From Candidatus Puniceispirillum sp. (GTDB taxonomy: Bacteria > Pseudomonadota > Alphaproteobacteria > Puniceispirillales > Puniceispirillaceae), in contig JAOEUK010000005.1 in NCBI GenBank assembly GCA_028382965.1, forward strand, positions 89,971-153,970: DNA of 64,000 nt. Direction: 5' to 3'. The notes beneath the pieces were generated by a model. It saw only the letters and a program-made list of their open reading frames with translations, was not told the origin of the DNA and did no database searches. This document shows positions 1 through 12,820 of this stretch, piece after piece; position 1 is the stretch's first letter, and the number at the start of each line of letters is the position of its first letter. The position numbers and the translations under genes are program-made.

Positions 1-804
<804 letters not shown>

Positions 805-833
805 TTAACGTTAAGCGCAAGCATTCCCAAGAC

Positions 834-1652
834 CTAGTCACGTCTGGCCCGATCAATCCGCATCAAGCTGTCCAGCAATGACGGCATTTCAGATAAAGGC
901 ACCATATTATGCCCATCTGATGGAGCTCGATCTGGAGCTTCATGCGATTCCATGAATATACCTTGAACGCCAACAGCAACCGCTGCCCTTGCCAGTACCG
1001 GCACGAATTCACGCTGCCCTCCTGAACTGCCGCCAAGCCCGCCAGGTTGCTGAACCGAATGGGTAGCATCAAAGACAACCGGATGGCCCAATGCCGCCAT
1101 GGTAGGCAAGGAGCGCATGTCCGACACAAGCGTATTATAGCCAAACGATGTTCCACGCTCGGTTAGTAATAGCTTTTCATTACCAGCCGCAATAATTTTT
1201 GCCACAACATGGGTCATATCCCATGGTGCCAAAAACTGACCCTTTTTCACATTGATAACACATCCAGTTTTTGCTGCTTCAACAAGAAGATCCGTTTGCC
1301 GGCACAAAAAGGCAGGAATTTGGATAATGTCAAGTACTTCAGCCGCCGCAGCGCATTGATCAGGCAGGTGAACATCGCTTAAAACTGGTACGCCAACCTT
1401 AGCCTTGACCATAGCCAGAATGTCCAGCCCATCATCCATGCCAACCCCGCGCACAGCATCAGAAGATGTTCGGTTTGCCTTGTCATAGGATGATTTGTAA
1501 ACAAACCCCATACCGGCTTTTGTCGCCAATTGGGCAAGAGCCTCGGCACAGTATAGAGCGTGATCGCCGCTTTCAATCTGGCAGGGACCCGCAATCAAAA
1601 GCAGTGGCGCATCGCCACCACAAGCAACGTTACCAATTCTTACAGCCTCCAT
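834..1652 (-). CDS. kdsA: 3-deoxy-8-phosphooctulonate synthase (KDO-8-P synthase)
   Basis: ORF 272 aa, [11 protein letters not shown]...[27 protein letters not shown] motifs; next to eno and pyrG. Confidence 0.95.
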   Translation of the reverse strand: MEAVRIGNVACGGDAPLLLIAGPCQIESGDHALYCAEALAQLATKAGMGFVYKSSYDKANRTSSDAVRGVGMDDGLDILAMVKAKVGVPVLSDVHLPDQCAAAAEVLDIIQIPAFLCRQTDLLVEAAKTGCVINVKKGQFLAPWDMTHVVAKIIAAGNEKLLLTERGTSFGYNTLVSDMRSLPTMAALGHPVVFDATHSVQQPGGLGGSSGGQREFVPVLARAAVAVGVQGIFMESHEAPDRAPSDGHNMVPLSEMPSLLDSLMRIDRARRD

Positions 1653-1703
1653 AACATCTGCTCCCTAACACAAATAGTGGTCACTCACGGCCTAAAACCA
1701 TAA

Positions 1704-3383
<1,680 letters not shown>

Positions 3384-3443
3384 TTAATTGCAAAAATTTT
3401 AAAATTGTTTGGATTGACAAATCGTTATTTGTCAATCTTGTCC

Positions 3444-3755
3444 TTACTTGCCAGTTGGCACAGTAGGCCCAGATGGCTTAGCGGGTGTTTCTTTTATTAC
3501 ATCATTAACAATTGATACTGGCGCTTTTCCAGCACCCGCCATTATCGCAAGAACAATCGTTGTTGAAAAAAAACCGACAGCTAAAATAGTTGTTAGTCGC
3601 GTCAGAAGACTTGCGGTACCCCGCGCAGTCATAAACCCACCACCACCTCCGCCACCGCCAATACCAAGGCCTCCACCTTCGCTTCGCTGAAGTAGAACAG
3701 TAATGACCAGCCCAAGGGCGATCAAAATATGAATAGTCAGAACCAGCGTTTCCAT
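3444..3755 (-). CDS. secG: Preprotein translocase subunit SecG
   Basis: 103 aa, two hydrophobic segments, QRSEGGGLGIGGGGGGGGFMTARG motif; between pyrG and tpiA. Confidence 0.92.
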   Translation of the reverse strand: METLVLTIHILIALGLVITVLLQRSEGGGLGIGGGGGGGGFMTARGTASLLTRLTTILAVGFFSTTIVLAIMAGAGKAPVSIVNDVIKETPAKPSGPTVPTGK

Positions 3756-3865
3756 AGTATTGGTTTCCTGCAGATGAAATCTATGTGCCGCTTATATTGC
3801 GTCTTTGATTAGTTTTCAACAAAAATGGCGCAAGTGATGTCCATTTTGGAATTCATTTGCTGTAT

Positions 3866-4630
3866 TTATTTTACAAACTCGGATTTTAACATTTGCGAAC
3901 GTGCCGATTCACAAATCAAATCAAACGCCTCAGCGTCAAGACTTGCGCCACCAATCAGCCCTCCACCAACGTTATCAAGAGAAAAAATAGATGCCGCATT
4001 CTCTGCATTTACCGAACCACCATAAAGAATCGGTACATTTGGTATTATATCGCCCCTTTGATTTTTTGGAAGCTCACTAGCAATTGCATCATGCATTGCG
4101 GCGATATCAGCAAGTGATGCCACTTCACCTGTTCCTATAGCCCAAACTGGCTCGTAAGCGATCATAAGCTGGCCTCGCGGTATTTCATCGGGGACAGAAG
4201 CACGCAACTGGTCAATAACCACCTGCTCTGCTTGTCCAGCATGCCGCTCACCAAGTGTTTCGCCAAGGCAAACAATTACATCCATGCCATGAACAATTGC
4301 CTGTTTTGCTTTTTCGGCAACCAACCGGCTTTTCTCACCGTGATTAATCCGCCGTTCAGAATGCCCCAGAAGCACAACTGATGCGCCGCAATCACGCAGC
4401 ATCGCTGCCGAAACGTCACCCGTATGCGCTCCATCCGCAGCTTGATGACAATCCTGTCCACCAAGCCGAATATCACTGCCCTGAAGGCGAATGGACATTG
4501 GAATTAAATATGTGTGCGGCGCAAGTAATATCCTAGTCACTGGCTGAACAATTTTAGCGTTAAGGGCATTAGCGAGGCCCCCTGCATCCTTTAATGATGG
4601 GTTCATTTTCCAATTAGCGGCAATAATCAT
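3866..4630 (-). CDS. tpiA: Triosephosphate isomerase
   Basis: MIIAANWKMN start, LLGHSERR, AYEPVWAIGTG, YGGSVN motifs; start moved from 4657 to MIIAANWKMN. Confidence 0.96.
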   Translation of the reverse strand: MIIAANWKMNPSLKDAGGLANALNAKIVQPVTRILLAPHTYLIPMSIRLQGSDIRLGGQDCHQAADGAHTGDVSAAMLRDCGASVVLLGHSERRINHGEKSRLVAEKAKQAIVHGMDVIVCLGETLGERHAGQAEQVVIDQLRASVPDEIPRGQLMIAYEPVWAIGTGEVASLADIAAMHDAIASELPKNQRGDIIPNVPILYGGSVNAENAASIFSLDNVGGGLIGGASLDAEAFDLICESARSQMLKSEFVK

Positions 4631-4963
4631 TTCAATATCAATCTTACAAAAGTCCACTTATTACAAAGAGTTTGTACCTAAAAAAACCATGTAATGTTGA
4701 CAAATCTTGGCTAGATTTTACGTATCGTATACGTCCTTAAATTAATTTATTTGCTTTATAACACATATCGATCGACATAACCTAAACAACATTAACACAA
4801 TCGCTAGTCCAAACTGGAACAAAAAACCTGATTATTTTTATGAAACATATTATATTATAATATTGAAGTTGCCCCACTTGCCGGCAATCTTTATTAAAGT
4901 AAATTAAAGCTTAGAATTCTGGCTAAAACAGCCCGACCTGAAAAAGAAATGGACGACTGAAAA

Positions 4964-6820
4964 ATGCTACAGGCAATGCGCAGCGGTACTAAATCCCCAA
5001 TTATGAAGTTTTTTCTTCTGTTCCTAGCGGGTGGGTTTGCCTTGTGGGGTGTTGGAGATGTCACTACAGGCCTGATTGGCGGAAGTGACAAAGCCATTTC
5101 AGCCCATGATGTATCGATGTCACCACGCGAGGTTGCTGTAGAATTTGAGCGTACACGGCGAAACTATCTGCCAAATAGTAGCGTTGGTGAGGCCCTCCAG
5201 AGCGGCTTACTCAATGACGTGATGGGGGCATTGTCGCGCGATGTTCTTTTCCGAGCTGAAAATCTTGGGCTTAACTTAACAGTCACGCGCGAGATGCAGC
5301 GAGATTCAATAGTTAATGAAAAATCATTTCAAGACAAACTTGGCTCTTTTTCTGAGGGGCGCTTTTTACAAGCCCTTAACCGCTCTGGCATGTCAGAATC
5401 AGACTATCTAAAACGTGTCGATGGAGTATTGATGCGTGATCAATTGATGGGATCACTAACGTCTGGGACCCGCTTTGACAAAGCTACTGCCCGAGTTATT
5501 GCTTCCTATGACCTTGAAAAGCGCGTTGTGCGGCTTACCAGTTTTCCAGTTACTACCAGTTCGATCCCCACGCCAGCGGCGAATGTCCTTGAGAAGTTTT
5601 TTGCAGAAAATAAATCAGTTTATGATGCTCCTAAACTTCGCAAAGTAACCATAGCCAGTATTTCAGCCCAAATGCTGGCAAATAAGCTTGATATACCCAA
5701 TGCTGAAATCCAGTTAGCATTTGAGAATCGAATTGAAGAGTTCAGCAAACCAGAAATGCGCAAAATTCAGCAAATGGTTTTTGACGATATCGAAAAAGCT
5801 AAAACAGCCCAATTACGCATTATTTCGGGTGAAAAATTTGTTGCTGTTGCTGCCGATATGTTGAACTGGACAGATGCTGATACAATTCTTGGTACCGTTA
5901 CCAAATCAGCGCTTGATCCAGCGCTAGCAGATATTGCTTTTGGAAGTGAAGTTGGAATTCCTGTTGGGCCAGTGGAAACAGCATTTGGTCAACATGTCAT
6001 TGTTGTTGAAAAAATTATTATGGGTGAACAAGCTTTGTTGCCTGATGTTAAGCAAAAGATTATTGACACGCTGCGTGCCGAAAAATCCATTGATATGCTT
6101 TACGAAAAGGCAAATGAGTTTGAGGATGCAATCGGCTCAGGTGCCACTATTGAGGAAGCTGTTTTCAAGGTTGGTGGTAGCCTTATCACAATCGAAAATG
6201 TTAGTCGCAATGGCCTTGACGTTGATGGCCGTCCAATCACAGGAGATGGAGCCAAATTAATCAAAGACACCGCTGTTTTGGACCTGATTTGGGCGGGTGA
6301 AATAAATGAAACAAGTGTCATCCAAGAAGGTGGTGACGATATGTTCTTTGCAGTAAAGGTAAACTCTCAAAGCCCCCAAAAAGAAAGAAGCCTTGATGAT
6401 GTTCGTCAGCGTGTTAATGCTGACTGGAAAAAGGCTGAGGCAATCAAAATAGCCAAGGCCAGCGCCGAAGTAGCAGCCAAGATAAATGATGATAATGGCA
6501 CCATCACTGAAACATTCCGCCGGAATGGTCTAGGTCTTGATCATGAGGCGGCAGGACTTATTGCAAACCGCGCCTTTGATTTGAAAATTAATAGTAGCGG
6601 TGTGGTTGAAACTGGCAGTGAGGCTATTGCCATTAAAACTCTTCAGATTATTCCAGCCGGTGATACAGAAATTGAAGAAACTGGAGCAATTGTTATTGAG
6701 GTGTTAAATAATGCACTTCGAGAAGATATGCTGAACATGGTATTACTATCCTTTTCTGAAAGTCATGACCTTCAGCTTAATCCCACAGCTGTTCGCCAGC
6801 TACTTGTTGGAAACCAGTAG
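4964..6820 (+). CDS. PpiD/SurA-like peptidyl-prolyl isomerase, membrane anchored
   Basis: 618 aa; N-terminal MLQAMRSGTKSPIMKFFLLFLAGGFALWGVGDV anchor, SurA-N-like domain and parvulin-like segment; between tpiA and trpE. Confidence 0.85.
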   Translation: MLQAMRSGTKSPIMKFFLLFLAGGFALWGVGDVTTGLIGGSDKAISAHDVSMSPREVAVEFERTRRNYLPNSSVGEALQSGLLNDVMGALSRDVLFRAENLGLNLTVTREMQRDSIVNEKSFQDKLGSFSEGRFLQALNRSGMSESDYLKRVDGVLMRDQLMGSLTSGTRFDKATARVIASYDLEKRVVRLTSFPVTTSSIPTPAANVLEKFFAENKSVYDAPKLRKVTIASISAQMLANKLDIPNAEIQLAFENRIEEFSKPEMRKIQQMVFDDIEKAKTAQLRIISGEKFVAVAADMLNWTDADTILGTVTKSALDPALADIAFGSEVGIPVGPVETAFGQHVIVVEKIIMGEQALLPDVKQKIIDTLRAEKSIDMLYEKANEFEDAIGSGATIEEAVFKVGGSLITIENVSRNGLDVDGRPITGDGAKLIKDTAVLDLIWAGEINETSVIQEGGDDMFFAVKVNSQSPQKERSLDDVRQRVNADWKKAEAIKIAKASAEVAAKINDDNGTITETFRRNGLGLDHEAAGLIANRAFDLKINSSGVVETGSEAIAIKTLQIIPAGDTEIEETGAIVIEVLNNALREDMLNMVLLSFSESHDLQLNPTAVRQLLVGNQ

Positions 6821-8319
6821 TGGCGCTAGGAACTAGTGATAATTTTGACAGCTTTGCAGCCACTTTTGACGCTGACAGTCTTCAGCTTGTTCACCGTGTT
6901 CTCGTAGCTGACACTCAAACTCCCGTTTCGGCCTATTTAAAGCTAGCAGGCGATAAGCCAAACTGCTTTTTATTGGAATCAGTTGAAGGTGGTGAAGTTA
7001 GAGGTCGCTTCTCGGTTATTGGATTAGCACCCGATCTGATCTGGCGGTGCCGCAATGGACAGGCTGAAATCAACAAAACACCTGAAAATGAGAGTTGCTT
7101 TGAGCCTGAAAAATTACCCCCACTAGATTCACTTCGAGCACTGATGCGGCAATCTCAAATGTCTAATACGGGTAATTTGCCGCCAATGGCCGCAGGTTTG
7201 TTTGGCTATTTCGGATATGACATGATTCGCCTGATAGAGGATATCCCTGACTCTAATGAGCCAATTATTGAAATGGATGATGCACTATTGCTAAGGCCTT
7301 CTTTGATTGCTATTTTTGATAGACTTCAGGACAGTATTACCCTTGTTACACAAATTCGACCGAATGATTGGGATAATGCGGCTACGGCTTGGAACGAAGC
7401 TCAATCCCGCCTTGTCAGCGCCATCAAAGATCTGGACAGCCCATTACCTCACACCGAAATTGGCAATGCCAAAACGCCACTTCCTGAACCAACAGCCAAT
7501 ATGAAAAAATCTTCTTTTTTGGATATGGTTGAAAAAGCTAAAGATTATATTCGCGCGGGCGACATATTCCAAATTGTTGTATCTCAGAGGTTTAGCATTC
7601 CCTTTAACCTGCCATCAATCAATTTGTATCGATCATTGCGTCGACTAAACCCATCTCCTTTTCTGTTTCATTTTAATTTTGGAAAAATGGCGCTGGTAGG
7701 TTCCAGTCCAGAAATTCTAGTACGACTACGCGGTATTGACGTCACAATTCGCCCTGTTGCTGGCACTAGAAAGCGTGGCGCAAATCCTAATGAAGATGCG
7801 GCAAATGCTGCCGACTTAATGGCTGATGTTAAAGAAAGGGCTGAACACCTGATGCTACTGGACCTCGGACGCAACGATGTTGGGCGAGTATCAAAGCCGG
7901 GCACAGTGCGTGTTAAATCAAATTATGAGGTTGAATATTACAGTCACGTCATGCACATAGCTTCCCAGGTTGAAGGAGAGATTCGTGACAACCTTGACGC
8001 AGTTGATGCTTTGGTTGCTGGATTTCCAGCCGGCACAGTATCTGGTGCCCCAAAAATTCGAGCTATGGAGCTGATTGACAAACTTGAACCAGACAAGCGT
8101 GGTGCCTACTCTGGTGCTGTCGGCTACATTTCAGTCGCAGGTGATCTTGATACGTGCATCGCGCTTCGGACAGCAGTTATCAAAGACAAAACCATGTACG
8201 TTCAAGCTGGCGCTGGAGTAGTTTATGACAGTGATCCAGAGTCAGAATATGAAGAGACACGGAGCAAGGCAAGAGCCCTAATCCGTGCCGCCGGTGAGGC
8301 ACTGCGCTTCACACACTGA
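6820..8319 (+). CDS. trpE: Anthranilate synthase component I (GTG start overlapping the ppiD stop)
   Basis: 499 aa; GSSPEILVRL, RPVAGTRKRG, ERAEHLMLLDLGRNDVGRV, FPAGTVSGAPKIRAMELI motifs. Confidence 0.94.
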   Translation: MALGTSDNFDSFAATFDADSLQLVHRVLVADTQTPVSAYLKLAGDKPNCFLLESVEGGEVRGRFSVIGLAPDLIWRCRNGQAEINKTPENESCFEPEKLPPLDSLRALMRQSQMSNTGNLPPMAAGLFGYFGYDMIRLIEDIPDSNEPIIEMDDALLLRPSLIAIFDRLQDSITLVTQIRPNDWDNAATAWNEAQSRLVSAIKDLDSPLPHTEIGNAKTPLPEPTANMKKSSFLDMVEKAKDYIRAGDIFQIVVSQRFSIPFNLPSINLYRSLRRLNPSPFLFHFNFGKMALVGSSPEILVRLRGIDVTIRPVAGTRKRGANPNEDAANAADLMADVKERAEHLMLLDLGRNDVGRVSKPGTVRVKSNYEVEYYSHVMHIASQVEGEIRDNLDAVDALVAGFPAGTVSGAPKIRAMELIDKLEPDKRGAYSGAVGYISVAGDLDTCIALRTAVIKDKTMYVQAGAGVVYDSDPESEYEETRSKARALIRAAGEALRFTH

Positions 8320-8386
8320 CTTTTTGCTTCTTTCAAACCACCTGACCTTGCCAAGGCTTACAGTCTTTGTCTAAGGTTACGCCCTA

Positions 8387-8418
8387 CTCTGATTTCTAAA
8401 TCAGAGCCTCTTTTGTCT
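8387..8418 (+). terminator. Rho-independent terminator downstream of trpE
   Basis: CTCTGAT-TTCTAA-ATCAGAG hairpin followed by CCTCTTTTGTCTT. Confidence 0.6.
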
Positions 8419-8429
8419 TGTCGTACTGA

Positions 8430-9044
8430 TTGATTAAACGTTGCCCCATGGATTTGCCAACCATACTATCATTTACACTATTCGCATTTGTATCTGCCTT
8501 TACACCAGGCCCAAATAACATCATGCTAGCAGCCTCAGGAGCTAATTTTGGATTTTGGGCTAGCGTACCTCATATATCAGGCGTTTTGATCGGCTTTATC
8601 TCATTGGTTGTAGCAGCAGGACTGGGGCTTTCTGGATTGTTTTCCATATTCCCTAACTTTTATAATATATTAAAGATTATTAGTTTCTTTTTTTTAGTTT
8701 ACCTTGCATTAAAAATTGGGACAGCTGGGCATGCACAAGCTCAGCACCGCGATCTACCACTACGATTCTGGCAAGCTGCGATGTTTCAATTAGTTAATCC
8801 AAAAGGTATATCAGTTATTATCAGTTCAGTTACAGCCTTTACAAGTAGCGCAAACGCATTGGCAACCGAGGTTTTTGTTTTGTTTGTGGTCTTTTCATTT
8901 GTCACAATTGGATCCACCTGCACTTGGACCCTATTTGGCATGGTCATTGGTAAGATTCTAAACTCAGAAAAAAGGCTGCGCTTATTCAACCGTTCAATGG
9001 CATCATTATTGTTTGTGAGTTTAGTGCCGGTGATTTTAAGCTAG
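8430..9044 (+). CDS. LysE/RhtB family amino-acid exporter
   Basis: 204 aa hydrophobic; TPGPNNIMLAASGANFGF motif typical of LysE family. Confidence 0.88.
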   Translation: MIKRCPMDLPTILSFTLFAFVSAFTPGPNNIMLAASGANFGFWASVPHISGVLIGFISLVVAAGLGLSGLFSIFPNFYNILKIISFFFLVYLALKIGTAGHAQAQHRDLPLRFWQAAMFQLVNPKGISVIISSVTAFTSSANALATEVFVLFVVFSFVTIGSTCTWTLFGMVIGKILNSEKRLRLFNRSMASLLFVSLVPVILS

Positions 9045-9287
9045 CCGACCACTTACCAAACAGATACCTCTCCATGCCAAATCAGGACTTAAAATTATAT
9101 TAAATTAATGATTTTATCTAAAAAGTCTAACCAAAGATATTAACTCATCAGCGTTCCTAAAAAAATTTCTAAGAAAAAGACAATTTTAACTGTACCAGCG
9201 CTACACTCATCGCAATCACATTTGCAATTACACTAATTTCCGATAGGCTAAAGACCCTATTAACAAATTAATCAAAGTCTAAAAAGC

Positions 9288-11069
9288 ATGAATTTGACCC
9301 AGAAAACTGTCAACTCTCCGCATTATATCACACATGCAAACCTGGTTGAGACCTTTTTCAAAAATGCAGCTAAACACGGTGAAAAACCGCTTCTTTTTCA
9401 TAAACAAAAAGGGAAATGGGCTGGAAAAAACTGGAATGAGGTTGCTAATGCAGTGCGACGCCTAGCTGGAGCGCTTGTTGCAGCTGGGATAAAACCCCGC
9501 GACCGCGTTATCATCAGTGCAGAAAATCGGCCTGAATGGGCTATCGCCGACCTTGCCATTATGTCGATTGGCGCAATTGTTGTTCCAGCTTATACAACTA
9601 ACACGGAAGACGACCATATATATATCATGGAACATTCCGGTGCGGTAGCAGCCATCACATCTGGCGGCATTCTCGCCAGCCGTTTAGTTCTTGCGGCGTC
9701 GCGCGTTGAAAATATTCGTATGCTTGTAACAATGGATGAGGGGGAAAATCAGCCAAACCTTGGCACAAAAATAATCTGCAATTGGCAGTCATTGATGGAA
9801 ACCAATCAACCTCTTGCTGATATTGATAGCCGTATTGCGGCTCAAGATACTGATGATATTTGCTGTCTTGTCTATACATCTGGTACAGGCGGCAGGCCAA
9901 AAGGTGTGATGCTTACACACCGTTCGATTCAAGCTTGCATCACAGCCGCAATTGAAATTCTAAAAGAAGGAGGAGTTGACAAAAACCAAAGATTTTTATC
10001 ACTTCTTCCTCTATCACATTCATATGAACATACCGCTGGCATGCACTTGCCAATTCAAACAAAGTCAGAAGTTTGGTATTGTGAGTCTGTTGAACAGATT
10101 GGTGCAAATCTAAAAGAAGTATCGCCAAGCCTCATGACTGCAGTTCCGCGGCTCTATGACGTGCTGCATGAGAGAATTGTGAGAAGCGTTAGAACCAAGG
10201 GTGGCCTAACTGAAAAATTGTTTTTGGAAACTATCCGCCTTGGGCGTAAACGCTTGGCTGGCAAAGCGTTGTTACCCCATGAGTTTTTCATCGATCTCTT
10301 ACTCGAACGTCTTGTTCGTCAAAAAATACAGGCACGACTTGGTGGGAGGCTGAAATACTTCATTTCTGGAGGAGCTGCTCTAAATCCTGAAATTGGAAGC
10401 TTCTTTATGGCACTTGGTGTCAAGCTATTGCAAGGTTACGGACAGACTGAAGCATCACCAGTAATCTCGGCAAACCGGCCAAATAAAATCAAAATCGAAA
10501 CAGTTGGTCCCCCTGTTTCTGGAGTAGAAGTCCGCTTTGCTGATGATGGAGAAATTCTTGTACGTGGAGATCTATTAATGAAGGGCTATTGGCGCGATGA
10601 TCACAGCACCGCTGCAGCAATTCGCGATGGCTGGCTACACACAGGCGATATAGGTAGTTTGGATGATGACGGCTACATAAGCATTACTGGACGAAAAAAA
10701 GAAATCATTGTTAACTCAGGTGGTGAAAATATTGTACCAACCAGAGTTGAGGCGTTATTAACAATAGAAGCTGAAATTGAGCAGGCAATGGTTGATGGTG
10801 ACCAGCGACCTTGGCTAGCAGCAGTCATTGTTCCAAGCTTGGAAACTCGTAAAAACGCTAACACTCAAGAGGCACTAATACTGCTAATTACAGAAACAGT
10901 TGAACGTGCAAATAGTAGGCTTTCACAGATTGAGCGGGTTAGAAAGTTTATTATTGCTGATGATTTTTTTACAATTGAAAACAGTCAATTAACGGCCACC
11001 TTGAAAGTAAGGCGTCATATTGTAAAGGCCCAATACAAGGATCGGCTTGCTGCCCTGTACACCCGTTAA
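9288..11069 (+). CDS. Long-chain acyl-CoA synthetase / AMP-dependent ligase
   Basis: 593 aa; YTSGTGGRPKGVMLTH, GYGQTEASPVIS, GWLHTGDIG, ITGRKKEIIVNSGGENI motifs. Confidence 0.93.
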   Translation: MNLTQKTVNSPHYITHANLVETFFKNAAKHGEKPLLFHKQKGKWAGKNWNEVANAVRRLAGALVAAGIKPRDRVIISAENRPEWAIADLAIMSIGAIVVPAYTTNTEDDHIYIMEHSGAVAAITSGGILASRLVLAASRVENIRMLVTMDEGENQPNLGTKIICNWQSLMETNQPLADIDSRIAAQDTDDICCLVYTSGTGGRPKGVMLTHRSIQACITAAIEILKEGGVDKNQRFLSLLPLSHSYEHTAGMHLPIQTKSEVWYCESVEQIGANLKEVSPSLMTAVPRLYDVLHERIVRSVRTKGGLTEKLFLETIRLGRKRLAGKALLPHEFFIDLLLERLVRQKIQARLGGRLKYFISGGAALNPEIGSFFMALGVKLLQGYGQTEASPVISANRPNKIKIETVGPPVSGVEVRFADDGEILVRGDLLMKGYWRDDHSTAAAIRDGWLHTGDIGSLDDDGYISITGRKKEIIVNSGGENIVPTRVEALLTIEAEIEQAMVDGDQRPWLAAVIVPSLETRKNANTQEALILLITETVERANSRLSQIERVRKFIIADDFFTIENSQLTATLKVRRHIVKAQYKDRLAALYTR

Positions 11070-11104
11070 TAGTCGATGCTTTGGCCTGCTACAAATTAAA
11101 GCGA

Positions 11105-11353
11105 TTATTTTACCCAAGTGGAACTCCGTTTTGGCCCCAGATCATCACTCATTAACTGACTGAAGGCCTCTGCAAAATTACGATGCGCTTCTCGATTTTT
11201 TTTCAAAATAGCATCTAGCGGAATAACGATGTCTCCATCTTTACGAAGCCTAGGAGGGTCATAATTACCATAACCAATTATAAGTTGCTGCAAAGCAGCC
11301 ATCAATTCTTTTTCCTGTTCATCCTCGGCCATTTTAAGCTCCCTTGACATCAT
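11105..11353 (-). CDS. Small hypothetical protein (82 aa)
   Basis: Isolated ORF with charged/hydrophilic composition; convergent with the acyl-CoA ligase gene. Confidence 0.5.
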   Translation of the reverse strand: MMSRELKMAEDEQEKELMAALQQLIIGYGNYDPPRLRKDGDIVIPLDAILKKNREAHRNFAEAFSQLMSDDLGPKRSSTWVK

Positions 11354-11734
11354 CAGCAGCTAAATCATCACTGATATTTTTAGATTAACGGCGCAAAAGT
11401 CCAGCTACAAACATCAACTCTTACTAATGAGAGCGAACGGTTTGAGAACCTTTTTTAACAAACCATGCAATAGATTTGCCATAGCTTAAATATTCTGCGT
11501 TAAATTTAAAACTATAAACGAGGTTTTATAGGTTGTCATTACCTCCAGAGTGGCATCATTCAAGCCTCCCCAGCAAGTTGAAAGAGGCTTTATGAGTCAC
11601 TTTAGCCGCAATTATCTTGGAAGCATAAATTGAATTGCCTAATGATGGCTACAATAGCAATCAACATTATCGAAGCCTAAAAAATAGGATAGTCCTTTAT
11701 ATTAATGCTAAAAAAAACTTAGTTAGTTTCGTGA

Positions 11735-12691
11735 ATGAAGAAACAAATCCTAAAAATCTTTCAGTCGCCAGAAGGTGACCGCCCACTCAGCGCCATGGCG
11801 CTTCTGCTTGTCGGTGTATTCACGCTTGCCCTCCAAGATTCGACAGTGAAATTGATTGCCCCTGAAACATCTTTCTGGCAACTTCAAACCCTTCGTTCAA
11901 TTGGAAATGGTCTATTTATTGCCGCGCTTGCCTCATTCAGCGGTAACTTTAGTATTCTTGTGCCAAGAAATTGGCGACCCGTTTACATCCGTGGAATGAT
12001 GCTAAGCATTTGTATGTTCTGTTTTTTTTCTGCAGCACCTGTGTTATCAGTTGCCCAAATGGCTTCAGGCTTATACACGTATCCATTATTTGTGTCGTTG
12101 CTAGCTATCCCCATACTTGGTGAAAAAGTTGGTCCATGGCGTGTTACCGCTATCATTATTGGCACAATAGGCGCAGCCATTACACTCAACCCTTTTAATG
12201 AAAGCTTTTCATCCACACAACTCCTTCCCATTGCCGCAGGGTTCTTTTACGCCTGCAACCTTATTATTTTACGTCACTCCTGCAGATACGAATCTCCTCT
12301 CGCGCTTGCCATGGCTGTTGCGGTGCTGTTTTTCTGCAGTGGCCTTGCTGGTATCATTTTTCTGACATTATTTTCGGTATCAAACGATGTTGCGGTCACG
12401 CTTCCCTTCATAGCCGTTGGCTGGCCAAAATTAACGATGACAGTGCTTGTCTTTGCGATTTTTTGTTCAATACTGAACCTATTGGGAAATATTTGTCTTT
12501 CTAGGGCCTACCAAACTGCCGACAGCAGCTGGTTGGCGCCGATTGACTTTTCATATCTTCTATTTGCAGCCTTTTGGGGTTGGATAATTTTTAATGCTTG
12601 GCCGCCACAAAATGCCGTTATTGGCATGACTCTGATTGCCATAGCTGGCATGCTGACTGCATGGCGAGAACAACAAAAACAAAAGAGCTGA
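11735..12691 (+). CDS. EamA/DMT family transporter
   Basis: 318 aa, about 10 hydrophobic segments, duplicated EamA pattern (LGEKVGPWRVTAIIIGTIGAAI). Confidence 0.88.
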   Translation: MKKQILKIFQSPEGDRPLSAMALLLVGVFTLALQDSTVKLIAPETSFWQLQTLRSIGNGLFIAALASFSGNFSILVPRNWRPVYIRGMMLSICMFCFFSAAPVLSVAQMASGLYTYPLFVSLLAIPILGEKVGPWRVTAIIIGTIGAAITLNPFNESFSSTQLLPIAAGFFYACNLIILRHSCRYESPLALAMAVAVLFFCSGLAGIIFLTLFSVSNDVAVTLPFIAVGWPKLTMTVLVFAIFCSILNLLGNICLSRAYQTADSSWLAPIDFSYLLFAAFWGWIIFNAWPPQNAVIGMTLIAIAGMLTAWREQQKQKS

Positions 12692-12703
12692 GCTCTATTT
12701 TTT
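12684..12703 (+). terminator. Short rho-independent terminator overlapping the EamA stop codon
   Basis: AGAGC-TGA-GCTCT followed by ATTTTTT; the TGA stop lies in the loop. Confidence 0.5.
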
Positions 12704-12820
12704 CACTGCTAAATTATGCGCTTTGAAAAGTTTTCCATATAGGTCTAAACTAATATCTTCAAACAACGATATTCACCTTTAGTATTAAATATTTAAAAGG
12801 TTAGGGAGGAGATTGTTTTT

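Noticed and set aside
863-1156. Overlapping/antisense ORFs in the six-frame track (e.g. 863-1156, 2087-2533, 18553-18999, 30117-30617, 58967-59404)
   Set aside because: Each lies in an alternative frame of a confidently identified conserved gene and its translation shows no family motif; treated as shadow ORFs.
4697-4735. TTGACA followed by ACGTATCGTATACGT considered as a ppiD promoter/operator
   Set aside because: No good -10 at 16-18 bp spacing and it is about 260 bp from the start codon; too weak to report.
11562-11590. AAGCCTC...GAGGCTT inverted repeat in the 380-bp gap
   Set aside because: 15-nt loop and no T-run on either strand; not convincing as a terminator or binding site.
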